Below are positions 5,486 through 6,331 of a stretch of DNA of 6,331 nt, piece by piece (within the stretch, counting starts at the first letter, position 1; every line of letters begins with the position of its first letter). Below the pieces are notes generated by a model. The model was not told where the DNA came from. It saw only the letters and a program-made list of their open reading frames with translations, and ran no database searches. This DNA comes from an uncultured Pseudoxanthomonas sp. (lineage in GTDB: Bacteria; Pseudomonadota; Gammaproteobacteria; Xanthomonadales; Xanthomonadaceae). The stretch spans positions 1 through 6,331 of the forward strand of contig CAMPIO010000140.1 of assembly GCA_946886405.1 (NCBI GenBank), read 5' to 3'. Position numbers and translations under genes: made by a program.

Positions 5486-6112
5486 TCAGCTGTTCTTGAG
5501 GACGATCTGGTACGCCACCACGCCGGCCTCGCGGCAGCGGTCGATGGCCTTTTCCAGGATCTCGAAGAACTCCTTCAGCAGGAACATCTGCAGGTGGTCG
5601 AGGCGGCCGGAATAGATGTCGCGGTACAGTTCGAGCATCAGCCGGTCCGCTTCGTTCTCGATCGCGCGCAGCTTCTCGTTGAGCGAGGTCATGCGATCGA
5701 TGTTCATCTTCTTGATCTCATGGACCATCTCGACCACCACGCTCGCGGCCTGCTCCAGCATCGCCGCACGCGGCGCGAAGTCGATGCCGTCCAGGTGCTG
5801 GATGGCCAGCGAGTAGCGGTCGGCGAACTTCTCGACCTGCTTGGGGATCTTGTACAGCGCCGAGCCCAGCGCCTCGATGTCCTCGCGCTCGATGGGCGTG
5901 ATGAAGCTGTCCACCAGCGCCTTGCCGATCTTGTCCGAAGCCGCGCGCTCGCGCAGCCGTGCCAGCTTGAAGGCATCCAGCGCCGGCTGGCGGTCGGTGG
6001 CCTTCATCATGCTGTGCAGGGCCTTGGTGCTGTCGTGGGCAGCTTGGGCGGCCTCGTCCAACAGCGTGTAGAACTGCTGGCCGGAGCCGAAGATCGTCTG
6101 GAGGGAGAACAT
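5486..6112 (-). CDS. DUF47 family PhoU-like protein, partner of the PiT transporter
   Basis: The 208-aa soluble, mostly helical protein belongs to the DUF47/TIGR00153 group, related to PhoU. Diagnostic parts are FITPIEREDIEAL (70-82), the acidic metal-binding type motif E152-NEAD156 followed by RLMLELYRDIYSG, and the end EILEKAIDRCREAGVVAYQIVLKN. By family it works at the inner membrane face with the PiT permease encoded next, probably tuning phosphate uptake; the mechanism is not settled. The first-half counterpart of the E-x-x-x-D motif appears degenerate (about residues 52-56, RLRER). ATG 6112 is preceded by GGTGGGA at 7 nt, a modest ribosome-binding site. It is the first gene of a two-gene operon, and the 192-bp region upstream holds a Pho-box-like element. 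Confidence 0.95.
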   Translation of the reverse strand: MFSLQTIFGSGQQFYTLLDEAAQAAHDSTKALHSMMKATDRQPALDAFKLARLRERAASDKIGKALVDSFITPIEREDIEALGSALYKIPKQVEKFADRYSLAIQHLDGIDFAPRAAMLEQAASVVVEMVHEIKKMNIDRMTSLNEKLRAIENEADRLMLELYRDIYSGRLDHLQMFLLKEFFEILEKAIDRCREAGVVAYQIVLKNS

Positions 6113-6119
6113 CGGGCGG

Positions 6120-6126
6120 TCCCACC
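6120..6126 (-). promoter_or_regulatory. Likely ribosome-binding site of the DUF47 gene
   Basis: The - strand reads GGTGGGA, 7 nt before ATG 6112. It overlaps the proximal arm of a 10-bp inverted repeat (6124-6133 with 6168-6177). Confidence 0.5.
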
Positions 6127-6155
6127 GTCACGGGATGGACGGCTTCAGGGGCGGA

Positions 6156-6161
6156 ATTATG
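6156..6161 (-). promoter_or_regulatory. Candidate -10 element (CATAAT) of the DUF47-PiT operon
   Basis: CATAAT on the - strand matches TATAAT at 5 of 6 positions and is the only A/T-rich patch in the leader region. Transcription would start near 6149, giving a leader of about 37 nt. The -35 region is poor, and the hexamer overlaps the second 11-bp direct repeat of the Pho-box-like element. Confidence 0.5.
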
Positions 6162-6181
6162 ACCGTTCCGTGACGGTTCCG
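6159..6181 (-). promoter_or_regulatory. Tandem 11-bp direct repeats, Pho-box-like element
   Basis: On the - strand CGGAACCGTCA (6181 to 6171) is followed without a gap by CGGAACGGTCA (6170 to 6160), identical at 10 of 11 positions. Read as a PhoB site, the 18-mer from 6176 to 6159 has two 7-mers (CCGTCAC, CGGTCAT) separated by GGAA, with the 11-bp period of the E. coli Pho box, and agrees with CTGTCAT-AAAT-CTGTCAT at 12 of 18 positions. Its place in front of a phosphate transport operon supports the assignment. It could instead bind another OmpR-family regulator. Confidence 0.55.
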
Positions 6182-6273
6182 GACACCCCGACCAGACCGC
6201 TGACGCCGTCTGCGGCCTCCGGACTAGCCGAATGTCTCGTTCAGCTTCACGCGTCCGCCCGACGGTCGTTTGC

Positions 6274-6279
6274 TAAACT
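6274..6279 (+). promoter_or_regulatory. Candidate -10 element (TAAACT) for the right-edge gene
   Basis: TAAACT sits in TTGCTAAACTCGCC, the same layout as the TTGCTAGAATCGCC before the M13 gene at 684. It lies 25 bp before ATG 6305. No clear -35 is seen. Confidence 0.4.
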
Positions 6280-6304
6280 CGCCCCGCGCCTCCGGGTGCA
6301 CCCT

Positions 6305-6331
6305 ATGGACGACGACCCTACTTCCCCCCAC
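6305..6331 (+). CDS. Start of a + strand gene running off the window (first nine codons)
   Basis: ATG at 6305 opens a frame MDDDPTSPH that continues past the edge. A GGGTG sequence 6 nt upstream may act as ribosome-binding site, and an in-frame GTG at 6296 is an alternative start. The acidic, polar beginning suggests a cytosolic protein, but nine codons are too few to name a family. It is divergent from the DUF47-PiT operon. Confidence 0.45.

Noticed and set aside
4857..5615. 252-codon + strand frame opposite the PiT and DUF47 genes
   Set aside because: It crosses the PiT/DUF47 gene boundary antisense and shows no domain; both real genes are unambiguous.
1..6331. Mobile elements, CRISPR arrays, tRNA or rRNA genes, novel multi-gene defence system
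   Set aside because: No transposase or integrase frame, no regularly spaced direct repeats beyond the 11-bp pair, no tRNA-like cloverleaf noticed, and base composition appears even. All confident genes are ordinary chromosomal families.

Overview
The window is a GC-rich, densely packed stretch of bacterial chromosome. It most likely comes from a gammaproteobacterium of the Xanthomonadaceae/Lysobacteraceae type (Xanthomonas, Lysobacter, Pseudoxanthomonas or a relative). The reasons are strong G/C bias at third codon positions, tandem M13 metallopeptidase genes with signal peptides, and GCTAGAAT/GCTAAACT-type -10 elements followed by CGCC. The genus is an inference. I see no mobile element, CRISPR array, tRNA or rRNA.

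Layout from left to right. (1) The 3' end of an M13 (neprilysin/PepO-like) zinc metallopeptidase gene on the + strand, followed by an intrinsic terminator. (2) A complete second M13-family gene on the + strand (684-2711), exported by a signal peptide. Its zinc-binding motif is HELSR instead of HExxH and its substrate-binding NAxY motif is lost, so it looks like a pseudoprotease next to an apparently active paralogue. (3) A 30-bp perfect palindrome acting as a shared terminator, then on the - strand a rhomboid intramembrane serine protease (2780-3430) and an alkyltransferase-like DNA-damage sensor (ATL, 3473-3811). (4) A divergent + strand gene (3853-4263) for a small acidic cytosolic protein of YbjN/CesT-chaperone-like appearance, ending in a terminator shared with the convergent next operon. 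(5) A - strand operon of a DUF47/PhoU-like protein (5486-6112) and a short PiT-type phosphate permease (4352-5473), 12 bp apart. (6) The first nine codons of a divergent + strand gene at the right edge.

The best coherent unit is the DUF47-PiT phosphate uptake operon. Its promoter region carries two tandem 11-bp direct repeats that match a PhoB box in spacing and partly in sequence. They overlap the best -10 hexamer, which suggests negative control by PhoB, as known for orfA-pit of Sinorhizobium meliloti. The other genes are housekeeping or cell-envelope functions with no obvious common pathway. I find no evidence of a wholly new multi-gene system. The inactive M13 paralogue and the putative Pho-box architecture are the two signals most worth following up.
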